Source: Subtercola sp. PAMC28395
GTDB lineage: Bacteria; Actinomycetota; Actinomycetes; Actinomycetales; Microbacteriaceae
Assembly (NCBI RefSeq): GCF_018889995.1
Contig: NZ_CP076547.1
Span: 2,604,001 to 2,668,000, forward strand
Direction: 5' to 3'
DNA length: 64,000 bases
Below the pieces are notes generated by a model. It did no database searches, was not told the DNA's origin, and was given only the letters and a program-made list of their open reading frames with translations. A program made the translations under genes and the position numbers. Positions 34,420 to 43,742 of this stretch are shown here, piece after piece. Every line of letters begins with the position of its first letter. The first letter of the stretch is position 1.

Positions 34420-37152
34420 TTGACAGTCAACGACCAAGACCCCTATTCGGTGTCGAACATCGATTCTGATCCTGACGAAACAGCCGAATGGTCTGAGTCG
34501 CTCGATGCACTGGTTGCCGAGCGGGGCCATGGCCGTGCCAGGGAGATCGTGCTCAGCCTGCTCAAGCGCAGCAAAGAACTGCACCTTGGCGTGCCGATGG
34601 TTCCCACCACTGACTACATCAACACGATCGCGTCAGAGAACGAGCCCGAGTTCCCGGGTGACGAAGACATCGAGCGTCGGTACCGTGCCTGGATCCGCTG
34701 GAACGCCGCGATGCTGGTGCACCGCGCACAGCGCCCCGGTATCGCCGTCGGTGGGCACATCTCGACCTACGCATCGAGCGCGAGCCTCTACGAAGTCGGT
34801 TTCAACCACTTCTTCCGCGGCCACGACCACCCGGGTGGCGGCGACCAGGTCTTCGTGCAGGGCCACGCCTCCCCCGGCACCTATGCCCGTGCCTTTCTCG
34901 AAGGCCGTCTCAGCGAGCACCAGCTCGACGGATTCCGCCAGGAGAAGTCGCACGCCGGTGGCGGCCTCAGCTCCTACCCCCACCCCCGGCTCATGCCCGA
35001 GTTCTGGCAGTTCCCGACTGTGTCGATGGGTATCGGCCCGATCAACGCCATCTACCAGGCGCAGTCGAACAAGTACCTCACCAACCGGGGCATCAAAGAC
35101 GCCAGCGACCAGCAGGTCTGGGCGTTCCTCGGCGACGGCGAGATGGACGAGGTCGAGAGCCGTGGCCAGCTCCAGGTGGCTGCCAACGAGGGTCTCGACA
35201 ACCTGAACTTCGTGATCAACTGCAACCTGCAGCGCCTCGACGGCCCTGTTCGCGGCAACGGCAAGATCATCCAGGAGCTCGAGAGCTTCTTCCGGGGTGC
35301 CGGCTGGAACGTCATCAAGGTCATCTGGGGCCGCGAATGGGATTCGCTGCTGCAGAACGACTCCGACGGCGCGCTTCTCAACCTGATGAACCAGACTCCG
35401 GATGGCGACTTCCAGACGTACAAGACCGAAGACGGCAAGTACGTCCGGGACAACTTCTTCGGTCGCGATCCCCGGGCGCTGAAGCTCGTCGAAGACTACA
35501 GCGACGACCAGATCTGGGGCCTCAAGCGAGGCGGCCACGACTACCGCAAGGTGTACGCCGCCTTCAAGGCCGCGAGCGAGCACAAGGGCCAGCCCACGGT
35601 CATCCTGGCGCACACCATCAAGGGCTACGGCCTCGGCAAGGGCTTCGCCGGCCGCAACGCCACGCACCAGATGAAGAAGATGTCACTGCCCGACCTCAAG
35701 GCGTTCCGCGACGAGATGCGCATCCCGATCACCGACGCGCAGCTCGAGGCGAACGACCACTGGTCTCCCCCGTACTACAACCCGGGCCCCGACGACGAAG
35801 CGATCCAGTACCTGCATGAGCGCCGCCGCGCGCTCGGCGGCTACGTGCCGGAACGCCGCACGAAGCACACCGCGATCACGCTTCCCGACGACTCGGCCTA
35901 CGCGATCATGAAGAAGGGCTCCGGCACGCAGGAGATCGCCTCGACGATGGCCTTCGTGCGCCTGCTGAAGGAGATGACACGGTCGAAGGACTTCGGCAAC
36001 CGTGTCGTTCCCGTCATCCCCGACGAGGCACGAACCTTCGGAATGGACGCGTTCTTCCCGAGCGCGAAGATCTACAACCCGAACGGCCAGCACTACACCA
36101 GCGTCGACCGCGACCTGTTGCTGGCCTACAAGGAGAGCCCACAGGGGCAGATCATCCATGTCGGAATCAACGAGGCCGGTGCCGTCGCAGCATTCACCGC
36201 CGCCGGAACCTCGTACGCCACGCAGGGCGAGCCCCTCATCCCGGTGTACGTCTTCTACTCGATGTTCGGGTTCCAGCGCACAGGTGACGCGCTCTGGGCC
36301 GCAGGCGACCAGATGACCCGCGGGTTCATCATGGGCGCGACGGCGGGCCGCACCACGCTGACAGGCGAAGGCCTCCAGCACGCCGACGGCCATTCGCACC
36401 TGCTCGCAGCGAGCAACCCTGCTGTGATCTCGTACGACCCGGCCTACGGCTACGAGATCGGCCACATCGTTCGCTCGGGGCTCGAGCGCATGTACGGCGG
36501 CACGCACACCGACCCGAACGTCATGTACTACATCACGCTCTACAACGAGCCGATGGTCATGCCGGCCGAGCCGGAGAACGTCGACATTGAAGGCATCGTC
36601 AAGGGCATCCACCACCTCAAGTCGGGCTGGGTCGACAACGGGCCGAAGGCGAACATCCTGGCCTCCGGCGTCGGTGTTCCGTGGGCCCTCGAAGCCCAGG
36701 AACTGCTGGCAAACGACTGGGGTGTCTCGGCAGACGTCTGGTCGGTCACCAGCTGGACCGAGCTTCGCCGCGACGGCCTGCGGGCAGAGGAACACAACTT
36801 CCTCTACCCCAACGACGAGCGCCACGTGCCGTACCTCACGAACAAGCTGTCGGGTGCCCACGGGCCCTTCGTCGCTGTGAGTGACTACATGCACGCGGTC
36901 ACCGACCAGATCAGGCAGTTCGTGCCCGGTGAGTACGCGACTCTGGGCGCCGACGACTTCGGATTCTCCGACACCCGCCCCGCAGCCCGCCGTTTCTTCA
37001 AGATCGACGGCCCTAGCGTTGTTGTGCGTGTTCTGGAACAGCTCGCCGCCCGCGGTGAGGTCGACCAGAACGCACCGCAGTGGGCCATCGAGAAGTACCG
37101 GCTGCACGACGTGTCTGCTGGTACCTCCGGCTCCGCCGGCGGAGAGAGCTGA
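34420..37152 (+). CDS. aceE: Pyruvate dehydrogenase E1 component, homodimeric type
   Basis: About 910 residues, full length for the homodimeric actinobacterial/gammaproteobacterial AceE. It decarboxylates pyruvate with thiamine diphosphate and passes the acetyl group to lipoyl E2, yielding acetyl-CoA. The ThDP motif [18 protein letters not shown] with the NFVINCN end is intact; [17 protein letters not shown] and [19 protein letters not shown] segments are typical. Two TTG codons are possible, 34414 and 34420. GAGAGAGG lies 6 nt before 34420, which I prefer. The next gene, a fatty-acid synthesis activator, starts 20 bp downstream, linking acetyl-CoA production to lipid synthesis. Confidence 0.96.
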   Translation: MTVNDQDPYSVSNIDSDPDETAEWSESLDALVAERGHGRAREIVLSLLKRSKELHLGVPMVPTTDYINTIASENEPEFPGDEDIERRYRAWIRWNAAMLVHRAQRPGIAVGGHISTYASSASLYEVGFNHFFRGHDHPGGGDQVFVQGHASPGTYARAFLEGRLSEHQLDGFRQEKSHAGGGLSSYPHPRLMPEFWQFPTVSMGIGPINAIYQAQSNKYLTNRGIKDASDQQVWAFLGDGEMDEVESRGQLQVAANEGLDNLNFVINCNLQRLDGPVRGNGKIIQELESFFRGAGWNVIKVIWGREWDSLLQNDSDGALLNLMNQTPDGDFQTYKTEDGKYVRDNFFGRDPRALKLVEDYSDDQIWGLKRGGHDYRKVYAAFKAASEHKGQPTVILAHTIKGYGLGKGFAGRNATHQMKKMSLPDLKAFRDEMRIPITDAQLEANDHWSPPYYNPGPDDEAIQYLHERRRALGGYVPERRTKHTAITLPDDSAYAIMKKGSGTQEIASTMAFVRLLKEMTRSKDFGNRVVPVIPDEARTFGMDAFFPSAKIYNPNGQHYTSVDRDLLLAYKESPQGQIIHVGINEAGAVAAFTAAGTSYATQGEPLIPVYVFYSMFGFQRTGDALWAAGDQMTRGFIMGATAGRTTLTGEGLQHADGHSHLLAASNPAVISYDPAYGYEIGHIVRSGLERMYGGTHTDPNVMYYITLYNEPMVMPAEPENVDIEGIVKGIHHLKSGWVDNGPKANILASGVGVPWALEAQELLANDWGVSADVWSVTSWTELRRDGLRAEEHNFLYPNDERHVPYLTNKLSGAHGPFVAVSDYMHAVTDQIRQFVPGEYATLGADDFGFSDTRPAARRFFKIDGPSVVVRVLEQLAARGEVDQNAPQWAIEKYRLHDVSAGTSGSAGGES

Positions 37153-37172
37153 CGCACAACAGCGCCCCACTC

Positions 37173-38378
37173 ATGGCCAGAACCAAAGAACAGACCCTCG
37201 CATGGTTGCGAACGGTGTCGGGAGAGCTCTCGACAGCGACGATCAAGCGACTCGACGAGACGCTTCCCTGGTACGGCGACATGCCGCCGGGGAGGCGCTC
37301 GGCGGTGGGTCTGGTCGCCCAGGCGGGCATCAAATCGTTCATCACCTGGTATGACGACCCGACCACCACCACCTGGATCGCGTCTGATGTCTTCGGCTCG
37401 GCGCCGCGTGAGCTGTTGCGGTCGGTCAGCCTGCAGCAGACCCTGCAGCTCATCCGGGTCGTCGTCGAGGTGGTCGAACAGCGAATCTCCAACGGAGACC
37501 AGTCGCTTCGCGAAGCGATACTGCTCTACTCCCGCGAGATCGCCTTCGCGTCAGCAGACGTGTACGCACGCGCCGCAGAAGCGAGAGGCCTGTGGGATGC
37601 CCGACTCGAGGCACTCGTGGTCGACTCCATTCTCAGCCGGGAGGGTGACGACGAGCTGCCGAGCCGTATCGCGGCTCTCGGCTGGCACGGCCACGGTGCC
37701 GTCAGTGTTCTGGTCGGCACCACCCCCCGCATGCTCGACGTCGATCAACTGAGGAGAACGGCCAGGCACCTGGCCGCCGACGTTCTCATCGGCGTGCAGG
37801 GCGGCCGTCTCGTGCTCGTCATCGGCCGCTCCCAGCCCGCTATCGGCTCGGCCGACGAACCGGCCGCGGGTGCAGTGGCCGAGCCGGTGCTGTCGTTCAT
37901 GCAGATCGCCAACGCGCTCGAACCAGGATTCGGGCCAGGTCACCTGGTGCTGGGTCACGAGGTACCGAGTCTGGTGGATGCCTCGCGCAGCGCCAAGGCC
38001 GCGCTTGCCGGCTTCGCTGTCGCCCGATCGTGGCGTAACGCTCCCCGGCCCGTGCTTGCCGACGACCTCCTGCCGGAACGCGCACTCGCCGGCGACCCGC
38101 TCGCCCGCTCGACGCTCGTCAACCGGGTGTACCGGCCACTGCAGGACCAGTCCCCCGAACTCATGGCAACCCTCTGGTGCTACCTCGACAACGGGCGCTC
38201 CCTCGAAGGCACTGCCAGGGAACTGTTCGTTCACCCCAACACCGTACGATACCGACTGAAGCGGGTCTCGCAGGTGATCGGCTGGGACGCAACAGGAGCC
38301 CGGGAGGCCCTCATCCTGCAGTCCGCCCTCATCCTGGGTTCGATGAACGAGCCTGACCCGTTGGCGCGCAAACGGTGA
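37173..38378 (+). CDS. fasR: PucR/CdaR-type transcriptional activator FasR of fatty acid synthesis
   Basis: 401 residues from the ATG at 37173. The C-terminal PucR-type helix-turn-helix is clear (TLWCYLDNGRSLEGTARELF, VHPNTVRYRLKRV). The middle region resembles the GGDEF-like CdaR domain, and the N-terminal part (KEQTLAWLRTVSGELSTATI) is typical of actinobacterial FasR. In Streptomyces a FasR of this type activates fabD-fabH-acpP-fabF, and exactly those genes follow here. A perfect palindrome at 38409-38418 before fabD is a possible target. It is probably transcribed with aceE and also close to fabD. Confidence 0.88.
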   Translation: MARTKEQTLAWLRTVSGELSTATIKRLDETLPWYGDMPPGRRSAVGLVAQAGIKSFITWYDDPTTTTWIASDVFGSAPRELLRSVSLQQTLQLIRVVVEVVEQRISNGDQSLREAILLYSREIAFASADVYARAAEARGLWDARLEALVVDSILSREGDDELPSRIAALGWHGHGAVSVLVGTTPRMLDVDQLRRTARHLAADVLIGVQGGRLVLVIGRSQPAIGSADEPAAGAVAEPVLSFMQIANALEPGFGPGHLVLGHEVPSLVDASRSAKAALAGFAVARSWRNAPRPVLADDLLPERALAGDPLARSTLVNRVYRPLQDQSPELMATLWCYLDNGRSLEGTARELFVHPNTVRYRLKRVSQVIGWDATGAREALILQSALILGSMNEPDPLARKR

Positions 38379-38408
38379 GCGGCTGTACGACACCCACAAC
38401 GATTCGTG

Positions 38409-38431
38409 CGAACGTTCGTCGGCTATTGACA
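38409..38431 (+). promoter_or_regulatory. Palindrome plus -35 element upstream of fabD
   Basis: CGAACGTTCG (38409-38418) is a perfect 10-bp palindrome, followed 7 bp later by TTGACA (38426-38431). The -10 region is weak, which suits an activated promoter. FasR is the natural candidate activator; the link is inferred. Confidence 0.4.
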
Positions 38432-38465
38432 CCGCTCACGTCACCACACTTGAAAGACTGAAATC

Positions 38466-39389
38466 ATGATCGTCATCGTCTGCCCTGGCCAGGGCTCACA
38501 GACTCCTGGCTTCCTCGAGCCCTGGATTGCTGAAACCTCATTCAGGGAGCACCTCGGGGCACTGGGTGACACCGCAGGGATCGACCTGCTCGCCCACGGA
38601 ACCACGAGCGATGCCGACACCATCCGCGACACGAAGATCGCCCAGCCGCTCATCGTGGCCGCAGGGCTCCTCACGCTGACAGCACTTCTCGCCGACGGCC
38701 GCCGCTCGCGGGTCGGCGGGGTCGCCGGCCACTCTGTTGGTGAGATCACCGCCGCCGCAGCATCCGGAATCCTGAGCGAACACGACGCCATGACGTTCGT
38801 TCGCGAACGAGGTCTGGCGATGGCCGAAGCCGCAGCACTGGCTCCCAGCGGAATGAGCGCGGTCGTCGGTGGCGACGAAGCAGAGCTCCTGGCCACCCTC
38901 GCGACCCTGGGGCTGGAACCCGCCAACTTCAATGGTGGAGGGCAGATCGTGGTGGCCGGCGACCTCGGTGCGCTTGAGAAACTGAAGGATCTGGCACCCC
39001 GCGGAGCGCGAGTCATCCCCCTCCAGGTCGCCGGCGCCTTCCACACGCAGTACATGGCTCCCGCGGTGCAACATCTCCGCGCGGTGGCAAGCAGTCTCAC
39101 GCCCGCAGACCCCACCATCCCGATCTGGACCAACCGTGACGGCGGCATTGTCGACGCCGGCCCGGATTTCGTCGATCTGCTTGTCGGCCAGGTGTCCTCT
39201 CCCGTTCGCTGGGACCGCTGCATGCAGTCATTCCACGACGCCGGTGTGACCGGTATCATCGAAGTCTCTCCGGCAGGCGCCTTGACGGGTCTTGCCAAAC
39301 GCGGGCTCAAGGGTGTTCCGGCGGTCGCCGTCAAGACTCCGGATGACCTGCCAGCGGCAATCGAACTCCTCACCGGCTCGGCGGCCTAA
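38466..39389 (+). CDS. fabD: Malonyl-CoA:ACP transacylase
   Basis: 307 residues. It loads malonyl groups onto the acyl carrier protein for type II fatty acid synthesis. GQGSQTPGF near the N-terminus, the nucleophile Ser in GHSVGEITAA (S90), the Arg-containing RGLAMAEAA helix and the active-site His in GAFHTQYM are all present. It is the first gene of the fab cluster and is followed by a 13-bp tandem duplication that includes its stop codon. Confidence 0.95.
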   Translation: MIVIVCPGQGSQTPGFLEPWIAETSFREHLGALGDTAGIDLLAHGTTSDADTIRDTKIAQPLIVAAGLLTLTALLADGRRSRVGGVAGHSVGEITAAAASGILSEHDAMTFVRERGLAMAEAAALAPSGMSAVVGGDEAELLATLATLGLEPANFNGGGQIVVAGDLGALEKLKDLAPRGARVIPLQVAGAFHTQYMAPAVQHLRAVASSLTPADPTIPIWTNRDGGIVDAGPDFVDLLVGQVSSPVRWDRCMQSFHDAGVTGIIEVSPAGALTGLAKRGLKGVPAVAVKTPDDLPAAIELLTGSAA

Positions 39390-39421
39390 CCCGAGTCACT
39401 AACCCGAGTCACTCACCCGAA
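39387..39421. repeat. 13-bp tandem duplication at the fabD stop codon
   Basis: TAACCCGAGTCAC occurs twice in a row (39387-39399, 39400-39412), followed by a partial third copy TCACCCGAA. The first TAA is the fabD stop, so the duplication repeats the stop codon. Confidence 0.75.
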
Positions 39422-39477
39422 CCACGCGCACACCCACTCACCAGCCAAACGAAGCCGCTCAAACGGCCAAGGATACG

Positions 39478-40482
39478 ATGTCACGCCCCACTCTCCAGCA
39501 GTCGCACGGCCCTGAATTCACCCGGATCTACGCGATGGGTGCCGCACGAGGAGACCTCGTCGTGCCCAACGATCACCTGATCGGGCCGATCGACTCCTCC
39601 GATGAGTGGATCAGGAAACGCACGGGCATCATCGAGCGCCGCAGAGCCAGTGCCGACGTCACGGCTGTCGACCTGGCCACGGCCGCTGCCCGGGAGGCGA
39701 TCGAGAAGGCAGGAATCAGGCCCGACCAGATCGGTGCTGTCATCGTCTCGACGATCAGCAACCCGGTTGTGACCCCGTCGATTTCCACGCTCGTCGCAGA
39801 ACGGGTCGGCGCAACGCCGGCCGCCGCGTACGACATCGAAGCCGCCTGTGCCGGCTACACCTACGGAATCGCGCAGGCCGACTCACTCATCCGTGCCGGA
39901 CTTGCCGAGTATGTTCTGGTGATCGGCGCAGAGAAGCTGTCCGACTTCGTCGACCCGGCAGACCGATCCATCTCGTTCCTGCTCGGTGACGGCGCAGGCG
40001 CTGCAGTCGTGGGGCCGAGTGACTTCGCTGGTATCTCCAAGACCATCTGGGGCTCCGACGGCTCGAAGTGGGATGCGGTCGGAATGACAGGCACTTACGT
40101 CGGCTTTCGCCGGGGTGACAACGAGTGGCCCACCATGCGCCAGGAAGGCCAGACGGTTTTCCGATGGGCGGTCTGGGAGATGGCGAAGGTGGCCAAGCGT
40201 GCGCTTGACGAAGCAGGAATCACCGCTGATGACCTCACCGCGTTCATTCCCCACCAGGCGAACATGCGCATCATCGACGAGTTCGCCAAAGTGCTCAAGC
40301 TGCCCGAAACCGTGCTGATCGGCCGCGACATCGAGACGACGGGCAACACCTCGGCCGCGTCGATACCGCTCGCGACGCACCGGCTCCTGCAGGAGCATCC
40401 GGAAGCCTCTGGAGGCCTCGCGCTGCAGATCGGCTTCGGTGCCGGGCTGGTGTTCGGTTCGCAAGTCGTCGTGCTTCCCTGA
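39478..40482 (+). CDS. fabH: Beta-ketoacyl-ACP synthase III
   Basis: 334 residues. FabH starts each chain by condensing a short acyl-CoA with malonyl-ACP. The Cys-His-Asn triad is intact: C124 in IEAACAGYTYG, H259 in FIPHQANMRI and N290 in TGNTSAAS. SDEWIRKRTGI near the N-terminus is the usual substrate-binding Trp motif. The gene is the second member of the fab cluster, downstream of fabD by 88 bp. Confidence 0.95.
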   Translation: MSRPTLQQSHGPEFTRIYAMGAARGDLVVPNDHLIGPIDSSDEWIRKRTGIIERRRASADVTAVDLATAAAREAIEKAGIRPDQIGAVIVSTISNPVVTPSISTLVAERVGATPAAAYDIEAACAGYTYGIAQADSLIRAGLAEYVLVIGAEKLSDFVDPADRSISFLLGDGAGAAVVGPSDFAGISKTIWGSDGSKWDAVGMTGTYVGFRRGDNEWPTMRQEGQTVFRWAVWEMAKVAKRALDEAGITADDLTAFIPHQANMRIIDEFAKVLKLPETVLIGRDIETTGNTSAASIPLATHRLLQEHPEASGGLALQIGFGAGLVFGSQVVVLP

Positions 40483-40549
40483 CCCGGTTCGACTGCCCAC
40501 CATGGGCGCTCGTGCCGCGCCGCCGCAACGAACCGCTCCCCCTCTGACC

Positions 40550-40555
40550 TAAACT
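40550..40555 (+). promoter_or_regulatory. -10 box upstream of acpP
   Basis: TAAACT fits TANNNT; a transcript from near 40562 would have a leader of about 32 nt carrying AAGGAGA. An extra promoter would help make the ACP in excess over the other fab proteins. Confidence 0.45.
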
Positions 40556-40593
40556 GAATGTCGCCTCAAATGACACCCAAGGAGAAAAATACA

Positions 40594-40842
40594 ATGGCAT
40601 TGTCCACCGAAGAAGTTCTTGCCGGCCTCGCCGAGCTCATCAACGACGAAACTGGTATCGCAGCCGACACGGTCGAGCTGGACAAGTCGTTCACCGATGA
40701 CCTCGACATCGACTCCATCTCGATGATGACCATCGTCGTCAACGCTGAAGAGAAGTTCGACGTCAAGATCCCCGACGAAGAGGTCAAGAACCTCAAGACC
40801 GTCGGCGACGCCGTGCACTTCATCACCAACGCACAGGCGTAG
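40594..40842 (+). CDS. acpP: Acyl carrier protein
   Basis: 82 residues, acidic, from the ATG with AAGGAGA 9 nt upstream; an in-frame ATG at 40558 is too close to the -10 box. The phosphopantetheine Ser is S41 in DLDIDSISM, where the third residue is Ile in place of the commoner Leu. Helix 2 (SMMTIVVNAEEKF) and helix 4 are typical. It carries the growing acyl chain between FabD, FabH and FabF, encoded on either side. Confidence 0.96.
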   Translation: MALSTEEVLAGLAELINDETGIAADTVELDKSFTDDLDIDSISMMTIVVNAEEKFDVKIPDEEVKNLKTVGDAVHFITNAQA

Positions 40843-40993
40843 GTTTCACCCCCCCGACACCCTGTCGAAGAGTGCGGATGACCGGGGCTCGGCATGCGCC
40901 CCATGCTCCGGTCTTCCCGCTTGTACCGTCGCTACTGTCCCGTCGCCTCGGGGCCGCTGCGGCGGCAACTGATCCACAGAGAAAGCACCTGCC

Positions 40994-42229
40994 ATGAGCA
41001 AAAGAATCGTCGTCACCGGAATCGGTGCAACCACTCCGTTGGGCGGAACAGCTGAAGAGAGCTGGCACGCACTTCTGAACGGCGTTTCGGGCAACCGCAC
41101 CCTCGAACAGGAGTGGGTCGAGAAGTGGCAGGTGCCCATCACTATGGCTGCGCAGGCCGTCGTGCCCTCCATCGACGTTCTGACGCGGCAGGAGACGAAG
41201 AGGCTCGACCCCAACAGCCAATTCGCTCTGACAGCCGCTCGCGAGGCGTGGGCAGACGCGGGTGCTCCTGAGGTCGACCCGGAACGCATCGGAGTCGATT
41301 GGGCCACGGGAATCGGTGGCCTCTGGACGCTCCTCGACGCCTGGGACACCCTGCGTGAGCGTGGCCCCCGCCGCGTTCTCCCGATGACTGTTCCCATGCT
41401 CATGCCGAACGGGCCGGCAGCTGCGATCAGCATGGATCTCGGCGCACGCGCCTTCAGCCGCACCGACGTCTCGGCCTGTGCCTCGAGCACCGAGTCGATC
41501 GCCAACGCCTACGACCACCTGCAGGCCGGGCTGGCCGACATCATTCTTGCGGGCGGCTCTGAGGCGTGCATCCACCCGCTGCCCATCGCCTCGTTCGCGG
41601 CGATGCAGGCGCTGTCGAAGCGCAACGACGACCCCGCCACCGCTTCGCGACCCTACGATGTCACCCGCGACGGGTTCGTGCTTGGCGAAGGCGCCGCTGC
41701 GATCGTGCTTGAGACCTACGAGCACGCCGTTGCCCGCGGGGCCAAGATCTACGCGGAGCTGCTCGGCGGTTCGGTCACGAGTGACGCGTACCACATCACT
41801 GCCCCCGACCCCGAAGGTTCGGCCGCCGCGCGCGCGATGATCGCCGCGATCACCAACGCGGGCTTTGCTGTTACAGATGTCGCACACATCAACGCGCATG
41901 CAACGTCGACACCCGTCGGTGACATCGCAGAGTACAACGCTCTTCGCCGTGTGTTCGGTGAAGCAGTCGAAGGCATTCCTGTTTCGGCGACGAAGGCATC
42001 GACAGGTCACCTCCTCGGCGGTGCCGGAGCCATCGAAGCACTGTTCGTCATCAAGTCGCTGCAGGAGCGAATCGCTCCCCCGACGATCAACCTCACCGAG
42101 CAGGATCCGGAGATCCACCTCGATGTGGTCACGTCGCCGCGGCCGCTGGGGGACGGCGACCTACTCGCCATCAGCAACTCGTTCGGTTTCGGCGGGCACA
42201 ACGCAGTGGCGGCCTTCAAGACCGTCTAG
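40994..42229 (+). CDS. fabF: Beta-ketoacyl-ACP synthase II
   Basis: 411 residues. FabF elongates acyl-ACP by decarboxylative condensation with malonyl-ACP. The Cys-His-His triad is present: C162 in VSACASSTESIA, H302 in NAHATSTPVGD and H339 in STGHLLGGAGAIEA. The C-terminal SNSFGFGGHNA loop is typical. It is the last gene of the fab cluster, 151 bp after acpP, and is followed by an inverted pair of dispersed repeats that separates it from the convergent DUF3145 gene. Confidence 0.96.
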   Translation: MSKRIVVTGIGATTPLGGTAEESWHALLNGVSGNRTLEQEWVEKWQVPITMAAQAVVPSIDVLTRQETKRLDPNSQFALTAAREAWADAGAPEVDPERIGVDWATGIGGLWTLLDAWDTLRERGPRRVLPMTVPMLMPNGPAAAISMDLGARAFSRTDVSACASSTESIANAYDHLQAGLADIILAGGSEACIHPLPIASFAAMQALSKRNDDPATASRPYDVTRDGFVLGEGAAAIVLETYEHAVARGAKIYAELLGGSVTSDAYHITAPDPEGSAAARAMIAAITNAGFAVTDVAHINAHATSTPVGDIAEYNALRRVFGEAVEGIPVSATKASTGHLLGGAGAIEALFVIKSLQERIAPPTINLTEQDPEIHLDVVTSPRPLGDGDLLAISNSFGFGGHNAVAAFKTV

Positions 42230-42256
42230 CCGTCTCGACGGTCGACGATGGACTCG

Positions 42257-42347
42257 CCGGTTGAGTAAGCGCACAAGCGCGCTGTATCGAAACCCTGACT
42301 CGCTCGTTGAGGTTTCGATACGCTCCTTCGGAGCTACTCGACCAGCG
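42257..42347. repeat. Inverted pair of dispersed REP-like repeats between fabF and DUF3145
   Basis: Left copy 42257-42295 (CCGGTTGAGTAAG ... GTATCGAAACCC) and right copy 42311-42347 in opposite orientation (GGTTTCGATACG ... TACTCGACCAGCG). A third copy is at 18681. Each copy has an inner GC palindrome, and the two together can fold into a long hairpin between convergent genes, so it may work as a two-way terminator. It ends 2 bp before the DUF3145 stop. Confidence 0.7.
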
Positions 42348-42349
42348 CC

Positions 42350-42853
42350 TCAGCCGACAGAGTGCAACCAGACCACCGGCGCGAAGTCACTCGCGTAGCG
42401 GAAGGGTTCGAGTTCATCGTCCCACGCCTGGCCGAGCGCCAGGCGGAGTTCCCGGTGCAATTCGAGCGCATTCGTGCCGGCCGACTCCATCGCCGCGCGC
42501 ACGCGGTCTTCAGGGATGACGGTGTTGCCCGCCGTGTCGGTCTGGGCAAAGAAGATCCCCAGGTCTGGAGTGTGCATCCATCGACCACCGTCGCGGCCTG
42601 CAGCGGGGTCCTCGGTCACTTCATATCGGAGATGTTCCCAGCCACGCAGGGCAGAGGCGATGGCGGCCCCGGTGCCTGCAGCGCCCTCCCAGTAGAACTC
42701 GGCTCGCTGGGAGCCACGGAGCACCGGCTGCTCGATCCAGCTGAAGTTCACTGCACGACCAATGGCGCGACCTGCCGCCCACTCGACGTGAGGGCAGAGC
42801 GCGCGGGGAGCGGAGTGAACATAGATCACTCCGCGTGCGACAGATGCCACCAT
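42350..42853 (-). CDS. DUF3145 family protein
   Basis: 167 residues from the ATG at 42853, which has GGAG 8 nt upstream. It matches the actinobacterial DUF3145 family throughout: ARGVIYVHSAPRALCPHVEWA, NFSWIEQPVLRGSQRAEFYW, GRWMHTPDLGIFFAQTD, and the C-terminal LGQAWDDELEPFRYASDFAPVVWLHS. The family is highly conserved in actinobacteria, small and cytoplasmic, with no known function; it is often encoded next to the fab genes, as here. The DUF3145 and PadR genes are divergent. Confidence 0.93.
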   Translation of the reverse strand: MVASVARGVIYVHSAPRALCPHVEWAAGRAIGRAVNFSWIEQPVLRGSQRAEFYWEGAAGTGAAIASALRGWEHLRYEVTEDPAAGRDGGRWMHTPDLGIFFAQTDTAGNTVIPEDRVRAAMESAGTNALELHRELRLALGQAWDDELEPFRYASDFAPVVWLHSVG

Positions 42854-43003
42854 TTGTTTTCTCCATTCGTGAGGTACGTCTTCCCCAACGACCTGTGAAT
42901 GGCTGCGCTCAAACGGCGGCTCAGTGTTCAGTTGTACAAGTACTGCGTGGCTCCAGTATGCCGACATGGATCGTGAATCGCAAGGCTGGTGCAGGCTCGT
43001 CGG

Positions 43004-43009
43004 TATACT
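43004..43009 (+). promoter_or_regulatory. -10 box of padR-family gene
   Basis: TATACT, a near-consensus -10. Transcription would start near 43016, which rules out the upstream in-frame ATG at 42924 and supports a GTG start around 43047-43056. Confidence 0.55.
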
Positions 43010-43055
43010 CGGCAGAGATTTGAAGGCCGGTAGGCCCGAAAGGGGTGTGGTGCGT

Positions 43056-43640
43056 GTGTCGGTTCGGCAGAGCATCCTCGCTGTTCTCACCCTCGGCCCG
43101 GCCTACGGGCTGCAGCTTCACGACGAAGTGGAGCTGCGAACCTGCCGGGAAGGCTCTCTCAATGTCGGTCAGGCGTACTCGACGCTGGGCCGGCTGAAGA
43201 CGGCCGGACTGGTCGCCTGCGAGTCCACAACAGCCGGAGGACTCCCGTTGTACGAATTGACGCCAGCGGGCCGGCAGGAGGCTGCCCGGTGGCTCGGTAC
43301 CGCCCAACAGGTATCGGGCTCAGCCTGGGGAGAGATGATGGACCACGTGCTGCTCGCGGCCTCGCTGCCAGGCCATGACCCTCTCCCCCTCATCCGAGCC
43401 TATGAAGAAGCATGGCTGGACATCTCCTCGCACGAACAGAACCCGGAGAATGTCGGCTCGTCAGAGGTCGCAGGCACAAGGTTGGCGCGCGCTCAGGCGG
43501 AAGCCGAGAGACTGCTGGCGCACTCTGCTCTGGCGTGGCTGGAACAGTTCAGAACCGACACAACCGGATTCACTGTGGCGATGCAGTCAGAGCGCCCTCG
43601 GAGGGGTCGACGCCCCTTGCAGCTCCTAAAGGAGCACTGA
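43056..43640 (+). CDS. PadR family transcriptional regulator
   Basis: 194 residues from the GTG at 43056 (MSVRQSILAVLTLGPAYG); GTGs at 43047 and 43050 are also possible, AAAGGGG being just upstream. The winged helix has the usual PadR sequence: GLQLHDEVELR, VGQAYSTLGRLKTAGLV and the wing LYELTPAGRQEAARWL. The C-terminal helical region (about 95-180) is of the dimerising PadR-2 type. Target genes and ligand cannot be inferred; the divergent DUF3145 gene or its own promoter are possible targets. Confidence 0.85.
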   Translation: MSVRQSILAVLTLGPAYGLQLHDEVELRTCREGSLNVGQAYSTLGRLKTAGLVACESTTAGGLPLYELTPAGRQEAARWLGTAQQVSGSAWGEMMDHVLLAASLPGHDPLPLIRAYEEAWLDISSHEQNPENVGSSEVAGTRLARAQAEAERLLAHSALAWLEQFRTDTTGFTVAMQSERPRRGRRPLQLLKEH

Positions 43641-43742
43641 GAGCTCCAGAAAAGCGGGTGCCTGCGCTGGTTCGGCGCGAGCATCAGTTCAGGCTTCAGA
43701 GTGAGGGTTGGGTCGAATCACTGCCAGCGATTGGCGCGGGGT

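Noticed and set aside
35683..37170. 495-codon minus-strand frame inside aceE
   Set aside because: Antisense of aceE; sequence is the usual low-complexity mirror with no domains.
40823..42118. 431-codon minus-strand frame inside fabF
   Set aside because: Antisense shadow; FabF catalytic residues are intact on the plus strand.
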